DNA from: Icerya purchasi
Lineage: Eukaryota > Arthropoda > Insecta > Hemiptera > Monophlebidae
Direction: 5' to 3'
Length of the DNA stretch: 64,000 bases
Assembly: GCA_039619475.1 (NCBI GenBank)
Contig: CM077115.1
Coordinates: 26,921,083 to 26,985,082 of the forward strand
Part shown: positions 24,789 through 36,862 of the stretch, piece after piece
Numbering within the stretch: position 1 is the stretch's first letter
How the letters are laid out: the number at the start of each line of letters is the position of its first letter
Notes under the pieces: model-generated
Seen by the model: the letters and a program-made list of their open reading frames with translations, nothing else
Told to the model about the DNA's origin: nothing
Database searches by the model: none
Translations under genes and position numbers: made by a program

Positions 24789-25458
24789 TCGATTTGCAGA
24801 ACAGAAGCTAATTTATTAATTTTTCTGTTCTCGGCAATTGCATCATTTGTGAAAAGGCAAAACTGGACAGTTGCCCCGCAAAGAATTTAAAATTCAAAAA
24901 AATTATTGGTAATCAGCGAAAACAAAGTAAAAATAATACAATTTTTTGTATGATTCACTAGTCATTTTTCTGTTTTTTTTTGTTCTTATATGTGTATTTG
25001 TTTGTTAATAATCATAGTGTCTATTGACTATGACCGCTAGGAAGTTACCGTATATAAAAAATAAAATTTGTATCAATAATGTATTCAGGGGCGTCTCAAG
25101 CATCCCAAGTTGTGGGAGTGGTGCATTACCCAAAATACTGATTCATGAATTCATATAATTTAAAAATATTTTTTTTTTATACTGTATAGCTTATATAACA
25201 AAATGTTATATGGTGTTTTTTAATGATTTTCTTTAAACTTTTACAATGCGGGTCTTTTATTTTTTACTTCTGCAGTCAAAACTGATTTAGATCGAACTGT
25301 GAGGACTAAAAATATTTAAAAAAAAAATGTTATTAAAAGACATCTCACCTTTTAATGCTAAGCCTATAAGACTTTGTAATAATGCTTTACTTTTTCAAAC
25401 AGTGAGGGTAACTTTTATTTTACACTGTTGTATACTAACCGTTTCTTTATAAATTGTT

Positions 25459-25647
25459 TCAACTGGTCTGAATTTTCTTAATAATTTTTGCTTTTAAATT
25501 AGTATCGAAAAATCCGCAACTCTTTGTTAACTTAGTAAAAGTTTTCATTATATTTGACACTTCTATATCGTCAACCGTTTGTTTGCTTATTTCTTCTTCA
25601 TCATTTTCATCATTGTTGTTTATTTGACTCTTTGCTCGCGGTTTCAT
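25459..25647 (-). CDS. Small unrecognised frame in the left foldback arm
   Basis: A 62-codon frame beginning MKPRAKSQINNNDENDEEE, with an acidic/asparagine-rich head followed by an amphipathic segment (NIMKTFTKLTKSCGFF) and a lysine-rich end. It reads outward, from the spacer towards the element end. The same protein is encoded in the right arm, so conservation may simply reflect arm homogenisation. It could be a terminal exon of an element protein or chance; I recognise no family. Confidence 0.3.
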   Translation of the reverse strand: MKPRAKSQINNNDENDEEEISKQTVDDIEVSNIMKTFTKLTKSCGFFDTNLKAKIIKKIQTS

Positions 25648-26945
25648 TGCTGATTAAAACAACTGTTGCAATATTTTTGTCAACGTTTAATTATTCCTTT
25701 GATAATAAATTTCCCGATGATCATTCTAATATTGTGAAAAACTTGAACTCTGTTTTTATTCCGCAATACTTCAAACTTTTGTATTAAGGGAATTTTACTT
25801 ACTTTCATTTTAATATGATCAGAATAAAATATATAAATATAATGATTGAATGATTTAAAACTGAACAGAATTCGCTGTTAATTAAGCAGCTTCTATTGTA
25901 TAATTCTTTAAATTTCTACAAGTCTGTTTTAGTGACCTAAATTGCACGATTCTTGGCTGTTGTTAAGAACTTCGCAATTCGACCATAGTTGCAGACAAAT
26001 ACATAAATTAAATATATTTGCACTTCCTTGTTACTAGGTTAATATCTTGATGCAGAGGGACTAAAAACGTACACAAAAAAAATCTAAAATTTATTTCAAT
26101 GAAATAGTTCGGAAATTTAAATTATGGTGAAGTTGTGAAAGAGTTTCATGTAGAGTTGAGATAAAAGACGTCAAGAACATTATGTTTGATTTACTTGTTA
26201 CTTAAAATAATCAAATTTCGTACTTTCAGCTAAAATTCATCTGCTTTTAAGATTCATAATTTTTAATTTTGCGTAACAAGGTCCGATTATATTTAATTAT
26301 TATTTCTATTATTTTCGCCGCAATATTTATATTTTTGTTTTATTTGATAATTGTATGCCAGCGCCTAAATTTAAAAGGTTGCCATATTGTCAGAATGGCG
26401 TTGGTATGTATTTTTTTAAGGACAGTATGGCTGTCGTGGTCGGCATCAAGTAGTTTTTAGGTTTAGAGACGCGTATGTAGCGAATTGGTGTGGGTCATTG
26501 TGTGTTTTGTTTGCGGGAGAAAACGTGTCTCCTTTAGGTGTTCGAATATATAAAGCGTTGTTATCAATTTATATATGCATATATTTGTTGTTTGTAAAAG
26601 TTATGTTCTGTTAATTTGCGTGAAAAATTAATAAAGAGTAGAATTTAGTAGATTTGTTTGTTTTTTTTTATTTTCGTCGATCATCTGTTGTTTTTTTTTT
26701 GTGTAAACAATAAATTCGTTAGTTTAAAATTTCGGCTGACAACAGTGACTTTAATTCAAATTCTTTCCAATACTAGAAAACGTTATTTTCAAATGATAAA
26801 GTTCTTTATAATACAATGTTAAGGCTGAGAATTGTTTTAAAAAATTGAATTCGTATTTTAAAACAAATAAAGATTTTGACAGTAAAACACATGTTTATAC
26901 ATTTAGTCCGCTTAAAAAAAGTTAATCTTTGATTTTATTTGTTCA

Positions 26946-27179
26946 TTGTTTTTTGCTAAAAGTATCATGCTTAAAATCAAAAATTTAATGGAATCATCGA
27001 ACAGAGAACTCAGTAATAAGTTTGATGTTACACAACTAATTCGAAGTACGGTAAAAATATTTCAAAAAATGAATAATGATAAACAAATTTCTGCATTGAT
27101 CAACTCTCTGGTTCTTTTTGTAAAAAATATTCATAATCCCGAAGCTGATTTTTCAAATACAAAGTGCGTTGTGCGCTAA
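26946..27179 (+). pseudogene. Unrecognised frame in the foldback spacer, possibly a decayed element protein
   Basis: A 77-codon frame predicted to be mostly helical (IKNLMESSNRELSNKFDVTQ ... QISALINSLVLFVKNI). After its stop a shifted frame continues with ALKSCDEALGRLHVMKIL, suggesting a longer protein broken by a frameshift. No catalytic motif or zinc finger is seen. It lies in the unique region between the arms, where a transposase would be expected, but I cannot assign it. A minus-strand frame at 27366-27569 (67 codons) is also unassigned. Confidence 0.3.
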
Positions 27180-27756
27180 AAAGTTGTGATGAAGCCCTGG
27201 GGAGACTACATGTGATGAAGATTTTATAACATTCGATTTTAAAAAAACAGAGCTGTTTTTGAAGTCTTTACTTCTTGTATTCATGACGACTTATTTAAAA
27301 TTCTTTCAATTTTTTAACCTTTTCGAAAAATATTTACAATTCCAGTAAAAAAAATAATTCTTGAATCAAATTAATAATAGATATAATAGATGTAACTTTA
27401 AATTTTTGAAGGAACATATAGAACGTTTACATATTGACGTGCAAATGCTTCTCAATTCTTGCGAAGATTTTACAAGTTTTTTAAGTATTTCAAAAATTGC
27501 ATTTATATCATAAAATGTACTGCCTTTTGCATTCAAATCTGGTAATTTTATTTTATCATTATTTTTCACCGTCTTGTAAGCATTTGAGCGCTGAAATTAA
27601 TTTCCGATCATTCACATACAACGATAAGCGGAAACCGTTTGTTTTCATTAATGTTACTTTTTTCTTGATAAAATGTAGTAAATAAAATAAATACTCATAA
27701 ACCAGTCAAACTGTAATCAAAGTTAAACTTTAAAAAATAAAAACGAAAATCGAAAA

Positions 27757-28037
27757 TAAGCCATAAGTAATGCAGCTAGAACTGAGCATTTTTTTTTTTT
27801 TTTTTTTTTTCATTAAATCATTTATAATTCTTTACTCTTTCAATCAATTACCCGTCTTATCGCTGTTCCTTTCCTATGACTATCCATTTCACATTCTTTG
27901 CACCACGCAATCAACCATATTTTTATTTTGTCTTTCCATATATTCAAATTACATTCGTCTCTTAATTCCTTTGGTAAGTTACCCAGTAAATGACTCATAA
28001 CTCCCTCTTCAACATTATCAATTTTATTATCAATTCA
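27757..28037 (-). mobile_element. Family B LINE fragment inside the foldback spacer
   Basis: Closely matches 50655-50940 of the minus-strand family B LINE (for example TCTTTGCACCACGCAATC, then GGTAAGTTACC and AAATGACTCATAAC), including the end of ORF2 and the start of the 3' UTR. An expanded T-run (27789-27812) replaces a short T-rich stretch of the other copy. It has neither a LINE 5' nor a 3' terminus, so it was probably captured as a fragment or cut down by deletion. Confidence 0.8.
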
Positions 28038-29043
28038 AAATTAAGTACATTAAATCTCATATTTGAATTAAGAGTTTTATAACGAAAACATCATGATTTT
28101 GCCAAATGATTAATGTTTTTTTATCCACCTTAAAGTATTTTGCCCACAAAATTGTATTTCTGCTACAATACTTTTAATTTCTTTTCTTCTATACATCTTT
28201 TTCCTACGTTTATGGGCCACTTATTGGCTCCCCGCCAACCACATTCACCACAAAACATAATAATAAATTTCTCCAACAACGAATGGCATTTACAGATAAT
28301 AATAAAGCAAATAACCGTTTTGTTTAGAATTCTTAGTAAAAATAATTTTAAATTATTAAAATCACAGAAGGTATCGGCCCCTGCTCATTTTATTTAAAAA
28401 AATTAAATTTTCCCATATTAGAAATTAAAAATAATGAATTTTAAAAGCAGATGAATTTTAGCTGAAAGTACGAAATTTGATTATTTTAAGTAACAAGTAA
28501 ATCAAACATAATGTTCTTGACGTCTTTTATCTCAACTCTACATGAAACTCTTTCACAACTTCACCATAATTTAAATTTCCGAACTATTTCATTGAAATAA
28601 ATTTTAGATTTTTTTTGTGTACGTTTTTAGTCCCTCTGCATCAAGATATTAACCTAGTAACAAGGAAGTGCAAATATATTTAATTTATGTATTTGTCTGC
28701 AACTATGGTCGAATTGCGAAGTTCTTAACAACAGCCAAGAATCGTGCAATTTAGGTCACTAAAACAGACTTGTAGAAATTTAAAGAATTATACAATAGAA
28801 GCTGCTTAATTAACAGCGAATTCTGTTCAGTTTTAAATCATTCAATCATTATATTTATATATTTTATTCTGATCATATTAAAATGAAAGTAAGTAAAATT
28901 CCCTTAATACAAAAGTTTGAAGTATTGCGGAATAAAAACAGAGTTCAAGTTTTTCACAATATTAGAATGATCATCGGGAAATTTATTATCAAAGGAATAA
29001 TTAAACGTTGACAAAAATATTGCAACAGTTGTTTTAATCAGCA

Positions 29044-29232
29044 ATGAAACCGCGAGCAAAGAGTCAAATAAACAACAATGATGAAAATGATGAAGAAGAA
29101 ATAAGCAAACAAACGGTTGACGATATAGAAGTGTCAAATATAATGAAAACTTTTACTAAGTTAACAAAGAGTTGCGGATTTTTCGATACTAATTTAAAAG
29201 CAAAAATTATTAAGAAAATTCAGACCAGTTGA
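29044..29232 (+). CDS. Small unrecognised frame in the right foldback arm
   Basis: Mirror copy of the 25459-25647 frame with an identical 62-residue product, again reading outward towards the terminal repeats. There is no signal peptide, membrane segment or known motif. As with its twin, identity between the arms is not independent evidence for selection. Confidence 0.3.
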   Translation: MKPRAKSQINNNDENDEEEISKQTVDDIEVSNIMKTFTKLTKSCGFFDTNLKAKIIKKIQTS

Positions 29233-29901
29233 AACAATTTATAAAGAAACGGTTAGTATACAACAGTGTAAAATAAAAGTTACCCTCACTGTTTGAAAAA
29301 GTAAAGCATTATTACAAAGTCTTATAGGCTTAGCATTAAAAGGTGAGATGTCTTTTAATAACATTTTTTTTTTAAATATTTTTAGTCCTCACAGTTCGAT
29401 CTAAATCAGTTTTGACTGCAGAAGTAAAAAATAAAAGACCCGCATTGTAAAAGTTTAAAGAAAATCATTAAAAAACACCATATAACATTTTGTTATATAA
29501 GCTATACAGTATAAAAAAAAAATATTTTTAAATTATATGAATTCATGAATCAGTATTTTGGGTAATGCACCACTCCCACAACTTGGGATGCTTGAGACGC
29601 CCCTGAATACATTATTGATACAAATTTTATTTTTTATATACGGTAACTTCCTAGCGGTCATAGTCAATAGACACTATGATTATTAACAAACAAATACACA
29701 TATAAGAACAAAAAAAAACAGAAAAATGACTAGTGAATCATACAAAAAATTGTATTATTTTTACTTTGTTTTCGCTGATTACCAATAATTTTTTTGAATT
29801 TTAAATTCTTTGCGGGGCAACTGTCCAGTTTTGCTTTTTCACAAATGATGCAATTGCCGAGAACGGAAAAATTTATAAATTAGCTTCTGTTCTGCAAATC
29901 G

Positions 29902-30188
29902 ATGTGCGCTTTTGTCCGTGTGCGCTTTTATCCGTGTGCGCTTTTGTCCGTGTGCGCTTTTATCCGTGTGCGCTTTTATCCATGTGCGCTTTTATCCGTG
30001 TGCGCTTTTATCCGTGTGCGTTTTTATCCGTGTGCGCTTTTGTCCGTGTGCGCTTTTGTCCGTGTGCATTTTTGTCCGTGTGCGCTTTTATCCGTGTGCG
30101 CTTTTGTCCTGTGCGCTTTTGTCCGATGCGTTTTTATCATGTGCGCTTTTGTCCTGTGCGCTTTTGTCTTGTGCGCTTTTGTCCGCGA
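29902..30188 (-). repeat. Subterminal 16-bp tandem repeat, right array (~18 units)
   Basis: The same unit in inverted orientation (TGTGCGCTTTTGTCCG and TGTGCGCTTTTATCCG). Units towards the outer end are shortened (14-15 bp). Because 16 is not a multiple of 3, all three frames on this strand are open through the array and give spurious cysteine/phenylalanine-rich frames. Confidence 0.93.
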
Positions 30189-30199
30189 ACCATATTTTC

Positions 30200-30603
30200 G
30201 TACAAGCGTAACGTATTATTTTATAATAATAATATTGAAATATTTTTTATTTTTATTATTATTCAATTTGTATTTATTAAGTTATCATTTGCGAAAAACG
30301 ATAATATTCCGAATGATAAATTTCAAAACAAATTTAAATATTTATTATAATGATGAATATAACGCTAAATTTTGCTAACATACTTGATGTAGGTATGTTT
30401 AGTTGTCGGAAATTCATCCAATAGCTCCTACCAGCTCATTAGAATGCACAGTGCGGCTATCGAAAAATGTTTCGGAAAGTTTAATTATACCGCTGCCGGT
30501 ATGGGCGAGATTAACCTTTTTCACGCACATCAGAAACCCTGTTTAAATAACGGGCATTAAGTAAGCACATTTTAAACCGACCGCAACCGATTAAAATTCG
30601 TAC

Positions 30604-30640
<37 letters not shown>

Positions 30641-31883
30641 TGTTAAAAATAGATTAGCAGATAACGTTTGTAACATCGTTTAAAACGGCAGAATTATTGT
30701 TTTTTATATTTTTCACATAAAATTTTAATACGTCGCATTAATTATAATTATAGGTTTAAATGTGCTAAATAAGCATCTTCGTATTTTACCGTTATGACAC
30801 TAAAAACACTAAATTAGTCGATCGCAGATAATTTTGATTTAAAATTTTTTCACCAAAACAATTTAGTAATTGTCCTTTTTTTTTTCGCATTCCACATTCA
30901 GTGATTTTTTGTTCTAAACGCTGCCTAATATATTATAATGGAACGAACGAGGTTGTTAAGTTCAACTTTTCTCCAAATATACGGGAAACATCGATGCTGT
31001 AATATCACAAGTGGAAAATATGCAAGTTTCTGCTATTGGATAAAATGATAATTATTAATATGCAATTAAGTATATGAAAAATTAAAATTTACAACAAACA
31101 CTTTCAAATTATATTATGCTTTTAATGTAGTTTCGTTTGATAATGTCACGTAAACATCGATAGATTAATTTAACACCCAAAGTCGGTGTGTTCGGAGAAA
31201 AACTTGAAATAATTAAAAATATTTTACTGCCCATAACAACCGTTCATCATACTGAATATAGGTATATACCGATATACATGTATGGTGCGCACCACAATTT
31301 TCAGAAATCCGAGAAATGCGAGTTTTAAATCGTTCTGGGATTCGATTTTTTTTTTTAATACATTTGTTTACTCTGCATTAAAATTCCATTTCACGTTCGA
31401 TTGCCAGCGGAATTTAGTAGGCTTCTGCTTTAAAATAACAGAAAAAAAAAAGCAACGAACTTGGTGCGAAATAGTTTACAATATTTTCATTTACACGTGT
31501 GAAATGCACAGTTTAAATGAGTGTACTTTCAACGTAACTCTTAAAAGTAAATTTATTTTTATTTTTAAACTTTCTCAATTATAAATTTAATAAAGTGTAG
31601 CCCCTCTTTCGAAGACTATACGTGATGTAATTCTGTAATTCCCGAACCGTGAGAATTTTTATTCGTTTATTATAATTACTGTTGGCAAATAAACGATGAC
31701 AAGCGTGACCAGCAACCACACACTGCGAGCAGCAGTAATTACCCAGTGGGGAACCTAAAACTCACTTTAAAATAACAATAAAAAAGAAACACACATAATA
31801 TATACTTGAGAAGTAATTTTTTTGTATTTTACTCTTAAAACCTTTAATCTTCGAGAACTACCTTCGTCGAGTCTCTATATTCA
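30200..31883. other. Unassigned AT-rich DNA
   Basis: A (TA)n tract lies near 30603-30638. The frame 31282-31584 (100 codons) has no recognisable content or coding bias. Nothing else is supported. Confidence 0.4.
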
Positions 31884-31893
31884 AATCAAATCA

Positions 31894-31927
<34 letters not shown>

Positions 31928-32800
31928 ACACGCGAAATAGCTCGAGGAAGGGTGGTTCATTTTTGAGAAATATGAGAGAATAAAAATAATAATACAGAAA
32001 TACAAAATTACTCTTGCATCGTATTAAGTATAAAGTATATACGAATTTGTAACACTCATGCGCTTACACGTTCGCTCGCTCGACATTTACTCGATCCGTT
32101 ACATATACATTTTATACTTACTTAAAAAATTAAATTAAATTAAAAAGGATTTTTACCGTATTTTTTTGTTTGTTTTTTTCTCTCTCTCTCTCTCTCTTAG
32201 ACCAGCTACGTATTCAATCCAACCACACCGACCATTACTCTTTTAAATGGTATAATAGACAAACCACAAATCAGGCGCAATGCTCTATGAATCTATCCTT
32301 CATTACTGGCCAGTAAGCTCTGAATTTCATGGATACTGACCCCGGACTAATCGATTCCGTGTGAACTGCGCGCGCCTGTAGAGCCCAAAATGTGTTAATA
32401 ACCCGAACAAGTCCCCGAGACAATGTTTTCCCCCAGACAGAATGGTCAAAAAAGGAATTCCTCTTAATTCATTTTGTGAACATGTTCTTCCAGACATTGT
32501 GTCCTAACCGCAATTGACGACGGAGGACCGTTGCTATTATTAACCTTCTCGGCAGGCATACATTGGAAAACCAAGGTCTTGTTAGGGGAGCCCTTCGAAA
32601 TATTTCTAAAGCTAACCGTGACTGTCTGACCGCATTCCTGTTCCCATCTTCGGCGGTTCAACTTACTGATGACTGAAAGGAGGTCACCGGTAATGGTAAA
32701 TAGGCGGTCCCGTATCAGTGCGCGGTACTATTCGCCAGCTTATCTACTAGGTCATTGTAAACTATGCCTCAGTGGCCCCATGTGAGATCCATTGGAATTG
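31884..32800 (-). pseudogene. Decayed LINE 3' half with RNase H remnant
   Basis: On the minus strand near 32790-32735 the sequence reads TWGH, a stop, then GIVYNDLVDKLANS, the end of a LINE-type RNase H (histidine, asparagine, aspartate). A degraded C-terminal segment and an AT-rich 3' UTR follow, ending near 31884 in a tail of the TGATTTGATTTGA type and an (AAT)n tract (31899-31926). There are many stops. The tail differs from family A's A-tail, so this is a different RNase H-bearing LINE. Confidence 0.5.
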
Positions 32801-35270
32801 TATTTTAATGCTCGTGCCCTTCAGCGTTAATCATGAAATAAAATCTAAACGTAAACAATTAAATGCTTAATTTCGGTACTTCAAAAAAAACGAAATTTTT
32901 GTTAAATATTTATACGTTTTACAGAAAAGCCTGCATATTTTTTTGCGAAAGGGACATTGCCGCATGGTCTTGAACTTTTCCGTTTCCTCAATGGAAATGT
33001 TTTCAGCGATTTCGTAAATGACGCTGATCATCCGCCGTTCCAGACTTGAAAATCGTGAGACTTTGGTTTTTTGAAGAATTTTAATTGTGCTATTAATATT
33101 TTTCCAGCACACGTCGAACGCCATTTTCCACGTTGCGGCAATGCTATTTTATTTCTTTGCAGGTCTAAGTCATAGTGCCAAATGGTTTATTGCCGAGCCA
33201 GACAGAAAAAAAAGTAAATAAATTAAATGATCAGTCGGTTTCAAACAAAGAAAATGACAGATTGCAACAGGAACAGCAAATGTTCATAAAATCCCGAAAT
33301 GCTCAATTAGGTAGTTTTTAATAAGGTTGGAACCTCAGTGAAAATCGGTAATCTCGATTACTGCGACCTATTACAGAGACTAATATGGATGTAAGCAGCA
33401 GAATTCTATGGAACTATCATCAGCAATAACGATAACGAAAAATCGACTATCGCAACCAAATTTCCGTATGCGGATGAAAAAGTGATCGCTTATTTATAGT
33501 ATGCTGGCCAAATGAACTGTGTTTGTTCAGGCCAATAAAAAAAAAAAAACACAAAAAAAAACCGTTATAGTAAAAAATCAAAAATTACAAATTTCTGCAA
33601 AAGTGAGACAAAAAAAAAGCGAACTACTAACGTATTTTTTCATTATCGCATTTTCGTGTCAAAAATTCGGTGCTTGTGTTTATGAATTTATCAAAAAATA
33701 CCCACCCTAGCCTATGATTAAACAAATAAATGATTATTTGTTTAATCAAAAACGCGGGTTATTTCGCAAAATACTTTATGAAAATTTTACAACGGAATAT
33801 AACTCTGTTCAGTAACGATAAATTTCACGTATTAGAAAATTATAACGGTTTATCGGATATAACGACGAATCGACTGTTATAGCGATCAGATTTTTACCCG
33901 GTTCAGTGTCGACTGCATTTTACTATATGCTCCGAAACGTCCATAACACTACCGGCTTTAATGCTTCATTAATATAAGAATTTTTACTTAATAATTTCTT
34001 TCGTTTAAATCTTACCTTAGTATTTTGTCTAAAACAATTTTCACGGATATATCAAAATTTTTTTTTATCTTTCTTGCCAAATGTTGTCACATTTCTAATT
34101 TGTTTTTTTTTTGTTTTTTTTTTAACTGACAATGAGGAGATCGCGTATTTTCTAAAAAAATCCGAAACATGTCGGCACGTTTTAATTTTTAATTTAAAAA
34201 TAATTTTCTGTTTAATAAAGATTTTATATTGTTCAATAAAGTGTCAATACAGAAATGGAAGAAAATAATTTTAACCTAAATATTAAAAAGTTTCTAAAAA
34301 AATATTCATGCGTTTGATTCGTTTGTTGTTTTTTTTTTCGCTTCTTTTTTTATCGACTTAATGCGGATTATGTTGAGTAACATGTCGTTGCATTTGTCAT
34401 AATGTCGTGAGCTTACGACATAAAATCGGATATGGTCTGCATGACAGAAACGATTACACTCGGTAGTATAGGGTAATTGAGAAGTTTGAAATAAAAATCG
34501 AAGAATTACACAGAAATAATAAATAAAAAGTAAAGAAACAACACGGTTTACTGGAAGACTGCTGCTTGAGCCACTCCATCATTATTCACAAACGTTTCCC
34601 AAAAATCTGTTCTTTAACGCGAGCCATTGTAATTTTTCTTTCAGATCTTTGTCTCACTCCTCCACTATTTTCCCTTAAATTTCCATCTCTGCTAACTGAA
34701 ATTCTCTGTGAATAAATCAACCGGATCTACTCATTTTACAAAACTGCCAACCACTTCCACTTAATCATCCGCTTCAGCCTCTGGCTTATAGCACGTCGCT
34801 CGCAGATCGGTTAAATGGGAACATTACCGGAAATATTTCATTTATATTCGAACACTCCGCGATTTTCTTATCATGTAATTTCTGCTAATTACTAGAAGTT
34901 TTTAATTGCAACCAGGCCTTTTCACACTGGTGGTAAGGTAAAAATAATTCTGTCTGGCGAAGGGATAATTCGAACAAGCGTGCAATAACGAAAACACGAT
35001 CAACAGTAAACAGGTTTAATAAATAACATCCGAAGAATAAACGTGAATTATATCGAAGATTAAACTGTTAAAATTCAAAAAACTGAATCAATATAAAAAA
35101 TAAAGTAATAAATTTTTTCATTAAATTTATTTTCTCCCGGTGTATTTTCGTTCGGTTCATGCCGAGTACTTTGAAGTCCATCAACATACCCGTAAATAGT
35201 CGAGAATGAATAAGAAAATTTAAAAAAAAAAGTGTTACAGTATTAACAATCCTCGAAATTACTCCCCACT
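32801..35270. other. Unassigned DNA
   Basis: A minus-strand frame at 32867-33124 (85 codons, MAFDVCWKNINSTIKIL start, lysine- and cysteine-containing, soluble-looking) is the only one with a protein-like composition, but I recognise nothing in it. The rest has short frames and homopolymer runs only. Confidence 0.35.
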
Positions 35271-35559
35271 ATATTTGTTCATTAAATTACGGGATATTTG
35301 AATGAATTAGAACACATTACAACTGTTTATTACATTAAATTTATATTATTTGTAAATTTTAATTACAATTAAAGTTTTATTTAATTTATAATTGTGATTT
35401 TATTATTATTATTATTACTACTTTTTATTTTGTCTTATTTTAATCTTATACTGCATTTCTTACTTAATATTAGTATACTTATCTTTACTGCCATTTCTGT
35501 AATTTCTTATATTATTAATATAGTAATTTATATCATGATATTATTTATGATTTGCAGTT

Positions 35560-36335
35560 GAAGTTTATTACTAAGGAACTGAGGGAGAATAAGTGACTAG
35601 TTCTTATGATTAGTTTTATGACTAGTTTTATAATTAATTGATATATTATTCTGTGAACATAGGGCAATATAGCTATCTAACTTATAATTTTGGAATGAAA
35701 CAGTGCTTAAATCTGATTCCTGCAACATTGCCCTATGTATACAACAAATCTGTACTTCATATATTTAGCAGAGAAATATTATTATAAAGGCTGTTAACAT
35801 TACTGTTCGTTGGTATTTGTAGTATTAAGGGGGTAGGAGTGCAAGTGCAAATGAAGCGCAGGCTAAATTAGACTTTACTTAAGTATTAATAAATGTCACA
35901 TGTGGAAATTTGAGAGGTGCATAGGTGTGAAAAACTTGTCTGTACGACTGTTTATGGAATGTATGGATTGTAAGCGTGTATAACTGGGAGTAAAATTGCG
36001 TCTATATTTGGGTGTGTAGATGTGGTGCGTAAGTGAAAAATACTTTGCTATAATGTATTGGTAATTGTGCTTTACATATTTTATACTGTTATTTAAATCT
36101 GTATACAATATTTAATATTTAATAAGATAAAATTTTGTAAACAACAGCCAACAATCAATAACCAGGTTGGTTTTGTAATAAATAGTTATATAATAATATT
36201 CACCACTGCTCGCGCAACAATGCGCATTTGTGGTAAACATATTTTAGTTACTCTAATATTTAAGATTGTACATAATTGAATTGAATAAATTGAATTGAAT
36301 TGAATTGAATTATTATTATTATTATTATTATTAAG
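35560..36335 (+). mobile_element. Probable LINE 3' untranslated region with (ATTGA)n and (ATT)n tail
   Basis: Non-coding stretch ending in ATTGAATTGAATAAATTGAA-type repeats (36270-36310) and then (ATT)n (36311-36333), a style of LINE tail common in insects. An 11-bp inverted repeat CATAGGGCAAT/ATTGCCCTATG (35658-35668 and 35727-35737) lies inside. No ORF2 sequence is readable upstream, so the clade is unknown. Confidence 0.4.
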
Positions 36336-36862
36336 AATAAGCTAATATTAAATGCCGATGAGGCAAAATATGTTATACACAATTGCCAATCAAAAGGAAT
36401 GTTGAACAATGTAAATTACTGACAAGATTGAGGGAGTATATGAAATTAGGTATTTAGAAATACAATTTGATCATAAATTAACTTGGAATAAACCTCCAAT
36501 ATATCTGGTAAATAAGTTGAGAAAAATTAAATTATCGATTTTATTACCTTCAACAACATTATTTTCCGTAATATTTACGTCGTTTATACCTTGCAGTTTA
36601 CCAATCAATTCTTTTTTATGGGTTAATTTTTTTTTTTTTTTGGTGAGCCGCCTCCAAATATTACATTACACCCATTTCTACTTTGCAAAATGCATTGATT
36701 AACATAATCCAACCTAAAGGTGCAAACATCGGATTACAATGCCAAAAAATTGGACACCTTCTTTAAAATAAACCTACTCAATTTCATAAACAAAAATAAT
36801 AAATATTCGAAATTTCTGTAAAAGGAGGTTCTACTAGATTTTTAGGTACATACTTTACTGAG
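36336..36862 (+). pseudogene. Family C LINE RT remnant, left of the BEL insertion
   Basis: Plus-strand fragments in RT order: LNADEAKYVIHNCQSK near 36345-36400, RYLEIQFDHKLTWNK near 36450-36495, then LVNKLRKIKLSILLPSTTLF running to INSFLWVN near 36500-36625. This is the segment after the catalytic box in CR1/Jockey-group LINEs. A T-run at 36628-36640 breaks the frame. The remnant is interrupted at 36862 by the BEL element and resumes at 43041. Confidence 0.65.
36858..36862. repeat. Target-site duplication of the BEL/Pao element (left)
   Basis: CTGAG, repeated at 43041-43045 directly after the other LTR. Five base pairs is typical for LTR retrotransposons. Confidence 0.93.

Larger units (their letters stand above)
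24625..26269 (+). repeat. Left inverted arm of the foldback-like element
   Basis: About 1645 bp, matching the reverse complement of 28421-30191 with only scattered differences outside the terminal repeat array. The inner limit was read where ATTTTTAATTT stops matching (26269 versus 28421). The arm contains a small outward-facing frame at 25459-25647. Confidence 0.88.
24625..30191. mobile_element. Foldback-like DNA transposon with ~1.7-kb inverted arms and 8-bp target duplication
   Basis: Terminal sequences are GGTGACCGGACAAAAG on the left and, reversed, GGTTCGCGGACAAAAG on the right. The octamer ATATTTTC is present on both flanks (24617-24624 and 30192-30199), so the element is 5567 bp long. 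The two arms (24625-26269 and 28421-30191) are near-identical inverted copies; each opens with an array of 16-bp repeats. The 2.15-kb spacer has no intact transposase I can recognise and includes a LINE fragment. Long arms with subterminal repeats recall Drosophila foldback/Galileo elements. An 8-bp duplication fits P or hAT superfamilies, but the termini do not start CAG, so I leave the superfamily open. Confidence 0.85.
28421..30191 (-). repeat. Right inverted arm of the foldback-like element
   Basis: About 1771 bp. The ~126-bp excess over the left arm is explained by extra copies of the 16-bp terminal repeat. The small outward-facing frame of the left arm recurs identically at 29044-29232. 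Confidence 0.88.

Noticed and set aside
25085..25130. hAT-like start CAGGGGCGTCTC inside the foldback arm
   Set aside because: No matching right terminus or duplication could be found, and the same bases occur in both arms.
24631..30188. Regularly spaced 16-bp repeats resembling a CRISPR array
   Set aside because: The units are directly tandem with no unique spacers, sit at both ends of a transposon-like structure, and the sequence is eukaryotic.
29902..30378. Three overlapping cysteine/phenylalanine-rich frames of 99-158 codons
   Set aside because: They are translations of the 16-bp tandem repeat in all three frames, not proteins.
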